The position numbers and the translations under genes are program-made. 9,065 nt of DNA from a bacterium (GTDB lineage: Bacteria; Sumerlaeota; Sumerlaeia; UBA8349), in assembly GCA_013203855.1 (NCBI GenBank), contig JABMPG010000239.1, positions 1-9,065 on the forward strand, written 5' to 3'. This document shows positions 8,096 to 9,065 of this stretch, in pieces. Position 1 is the first letter of the stretch; every line of letters begins with the position of its first letter. Below the pieces are notes generated by a model that saw nothing but the letters and a program-made list of their open reading frames with translations, was not told where the DNA came from and searched no databases.

Positions 8096-8422
8096 ATGAT
8101 GGAACGAATCGCAGAAAACCGAATGGCGCGGAGTGCCGCTTTGGAACTCGGGAAAAAGGGAGTGTACATCCCGCTGGCGAAATTGAAACGCCTCCTGCAA
8201 AAAGCCCTCAGTGGCGCTGGAAACGCTTCTGCCATGCCCCCCGAAGTAGCAGCCGTGGAACAGCAGACCGACTTCCGTACCATCGCCTGGGAAACAGCGC
8301 TTCAGCTTTTCCAGATGAAGCTAGAAAGCCTTCCGTCTGGGATGAAGTCTCTGGACAGCCATAAGTGGACCGATGATGTCCGAAGGATCTACAGGGATGT
8401 GCTAAAAGAACTCGAAAGGTGA
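8096..8422 (+). CDS. Small hypothetical protein, helix-rich
   Basis: I do not recognise this protein. From ATG 8096 it has 108 residues; the GTG at 8045 would give 125. The sequence is soluble, with no signal peptide, membrane helix or Cys/His metal motif. It is rich in Ala, Leu, Lys, Arg and Glu in patterns suggesting helices: a basic N-terminal helix (including LAKLKRLLQKAL), a flexible Gly/Ala/Pro stretch, then a second helical half ending in DDVRRIYRDVLKELER. The amino-acid make-up is normal for a real protein, whereas the frames on the opposite strand here are Arg/Ser/Cys/Phe-rich and look non-coding. It sits after the kinase terminator, so it is probably a separate transcription unit, although no good promoter was found. 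No function is offered. Confidence 0.6.
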   Translation: MMERIAENRMARSAALELGKKGVYIPLAKLKRLLQKALSGAGNASAMPPEVAAVEQQTDFRTIAWETALQLFQMKLESLPSGMKSLDSHKWTDDVRRIYRDVLKELER

Positions 8423-8546
8423 TCTCAGAGCGAATGGAGTCGTTTTTTTGAAAACGCATGGGGTATATAAAAAGAAGTGTTTAACTGATTTTTGTTAACA
8501 TCGTTAATCTGTGTATAAGCAGCTGTTTACCACGATAACAATCGAT

Positions 8547-8576
8547 TTGGCAATGTCGTATCCACATCCATATAAT
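8547..8576 (+). promoter_or_regulatory. Sigma70-like promoter candidate P1
   Basis: TTGGCA (8547-8552, five of six consensus bases) is separated by 18 bases from a perfect TATAAT (8571-8576). Predicted transcription start is near 8583. No gene with a ribosome binding site begins soon after, so it would make a leader of about 400 nt for the gene at 8983 or an untranslated RNA. AT-rich DNA yields such matches by chance more often than average DNA. Confidence 0.45.
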
Positions 8577-8830
8577 ACTATATCATGTCAGTATAAACTT
8601 CCACACTTTTGCGCTAATATAGAATCTACAGATGCTGGACAAGCTGTACGTACCGAACGCATGATCTACGCTCTTATTACATGGCTCGAGACAGGTATGA
8701 GAGCGAGAATCTTTCAACCTCCTCTCCCTAACATTTTCCAACATCGTTTCCGCTAAAATCGAATTTTCAATTTTTGCCGCTCATAGTTTTTACGAACTAC
8801 CGCTCGAATACCGGTACGTTCCTCATAAGA

Positions 8831-8861
8831 GTGACAAATCTCATATTTCCAGCTATATAAT
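8831..8861 (+). promoter_or_regulatory. Sigma70-like promoter candidate P2 for the acidic gene
   Basis: GTGACA (8831-8836, five of six) is separated by a rather long 19-base spacer from a perfect TATAAT (8856-8861). Predicted start is near 8868, just before the inverted repeat at 8872. That would give the downstream gene a structured leader of about 115 nt. The -10 region shares the nine-base word ATATAATAC with P1. Confidence 0.45.
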
Positions 8862-8871
8862 ACATAGAAAC

Positions 8872-8936
8872 AAACCACCTGGAATAGATTCTCGAGATCG
8901 AAATGAGTGGCCTCCGGCACTCCTTCCAGGTGGTTT
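8872..8936 (+). promoter_or_regulatory. Perfect 13-bp hairpin in the leader of the acidic gene; possible attenuator or terminator
   Basis: AAACCACCTGGAA (8872-8884) pairs without mismatch with TTCCAGGTGGTTT (8924-8936), enclosing 39 bases. The enclosed part can itself fold: GAGTG (8905-8909) can pair with CACTC (8918-8922). A pyrimidine-rich stretch (TTTCTTCTTATTTT, 8934-8947) follows the right arm, as in a weak intrinsic terminator. The element lies 46 bases upstream of the start at 8983 and just inside the predicted P2 transcript. It could be an attenuator, an mRNA-stabilising 5' stem, or the terminator of an RNA from P1. A protein-binding DNA dyad is less likely given the long spacer. Confidence 0.6.
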
Positions 8937-8970
8937 CTTCTTATTTTACCGGAGAGAAAATACACATCCC

Positions 8971-8977
8971 GGAGGAG
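8971..8977 (+). promoter_or_regulatory. Strong ribosome binding site of the acidic gene
   Basis: GGAGGAG lies five bases before ATG 8983. It is the best Shine-Dalgarno in the window, and it is the main reason for accepting the short truncated frame behind it as a gene. Confidence 0.75.
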
Positions 8978-8982
8978 TAACG

Positions 8983-9065
8983 ATGGAAGATGGAACCGAG
9001 CTCTATGACGATGACGATTTCCTGTTATTAGATGACAATTATTGTGATGAGGAGGGTGACGATGA
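8983..9065 (+). CDS. Start of an extremely acidic hypothetical protein (3' end outside window)
   Basis: Only 27 codons are visible before the right edge. The frame stays open and has an excellent ribosome binding site. Fourteen of the 27 residues are Asp or Glu, none is Lys, Arg or His, and there is one Cys. The sequence contains LYDDDDF followed by a short LLL patch. It does not resemble a signal peptide. I do not recognise the family. Acidic N-termini occur in DNA mimics, chaperone-like acidic proteins and many ordinary proteins, so function cannot be inferred from this fragment. Likely transcribed from P2 through the structured leader. Confidence 0.6.
   Translation, partial: MEDGTELYDDDDFLLLDDNYCDEEGDD

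Larger units (their letters stand above)
8423..8982. other. AT-rich intergenic region with promoter-like signals and no convincing gene
   Basis: About 560 bp clearly richer in A/T than the kinase genes. The only open frames either lack a ribosome binding site or have implausible composition. It contains two near-consensus promoters (8547-8576 and 8831-8861), a perfect 13-bp inverted repeat (8872-8936), and a cluster of GTT(T)AA(C/T) words at 8479, 8494 and 8503. Two of these words form the dyad TTAAC/GTTAA. An 8-bp palindrome GTACGTAC lies at 8646-8653. The composition break could mark the edge of acquired DNA, but no integrase, transposase or terminal repeat is visible. Confidence 0.6.

Noticed and set aside
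7877..8283. Minus-strand open frames of 107 and 118 codons overlapping the small orphan gene.
   Set aside because: Their composition (many Arg, Ser, Cys, Phe, His) is unlike a soluble protein. They run through the terminator hairpin, and the plus-strand frame has the more natural composition.
8441..8456. CGTTTT/AAAACG dyad after the small orphan gene as a terminator.
   Set aside because: The stem is only six weak base pairs with a short loop, and the T run is inside the stem rather than after it.
8492..8519. TTGTTA and TATAAG with a 16-base spacer, a third promoter-like pair.
   Set aside because: Only four of six bases match at -35. In AT-rich DNA this is close to chance, and P1 and P2 are clearly better.
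8511..8756. An 81-codon plus-strand frame in the AT-rich gap, starting with GTG.
   Set aside because: It has no ribosome binding site, overlaps promoter P1, and has an implausible composition. The shorter internal start near 8662 (31 codons) also lacks a ribosome binding site.
8753..8965. A 70-codon minus-strand frame.
   Set aside because: It has a GTG start without a Shine-Dalgarno, crosses the perfect hairpin and promoter P2, and shows no recognisable motif.
1..9065. tRNA, rRNA, CRISPR arrays, insertion sequences and known defence genes.
   Set aside because: No cloverleaf or rRNA-like stretch, no regularly spaced repeats, and no transposase, integrase, nuclease or helicase motif was found in any plausible gene.

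Overview
The window looks like chromosomal DNA of an environmental, probably Gram-negative bacterium rich in signal transduction. Hybrid histidine kinases with dCache and MASE3 sensor modules, and kinases with an HNLNN-type H-box, occur in large numbers in deltaproteobacteria and several uncultured phyla. Nothing here fixes the phylum, and I do not name one. The left 7.8 kb is moderately GC-rich. After about position 8430 the sequence becomes visibly AT-rich.

Region 1 (1-7964) is a three-gene, same-strand cluster made only of sensor kinases. The first gene enters from the left edge. It is a membrane-bound dCache-TM-HAMP-GAF-HisKA-HATPase hybrid kinase carrying four receiver domains. A 97-bp gap containing a strong hairpin separates it from a soluble REC-PAS-kinase-REC protein. 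Fourteen bases further on comes a multispanning MASE3-PAS-kinase with no receiver. A convincing intrinsic terminator follows 81 bp after the last stop. The second and third kinases have clearly duplicated catalytic cores, while their input modules and receivers differ. No protein in the cluster has an HTH, GGDEF, EAL or other output domain, and no Hpt domain is visible. The cluster therefore probably collects several signals and passes phosphate among its six receivers or to regulators encoded elsewhere.

Region 2 (7965-8422) holds one small, unrecognised, helix-rich protein with an ambiguous start.

Region 3 (8423-9065) is AT-rich. About 560 bp contain no convincing gene but do contain two near-consensus sigma70-like promoters sharing a 9-bp -10 repeat. 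A perfect 13-bp inverted repeat lies where the transcript from the second promoter should begin. Beyond it, behind a strong Shine-Dalgarno, starts a reading frame whose first 27 residues include 14 acidic and no basic residues. It runs off the right edge.

No rRNA, tRNA, CRISPR array, transposase or integrase was seen. The most unusual items are the receiver-rich kinase cluster without output, the Asn-substituted H-boxes, and the structured leader in front of the acidic gene.
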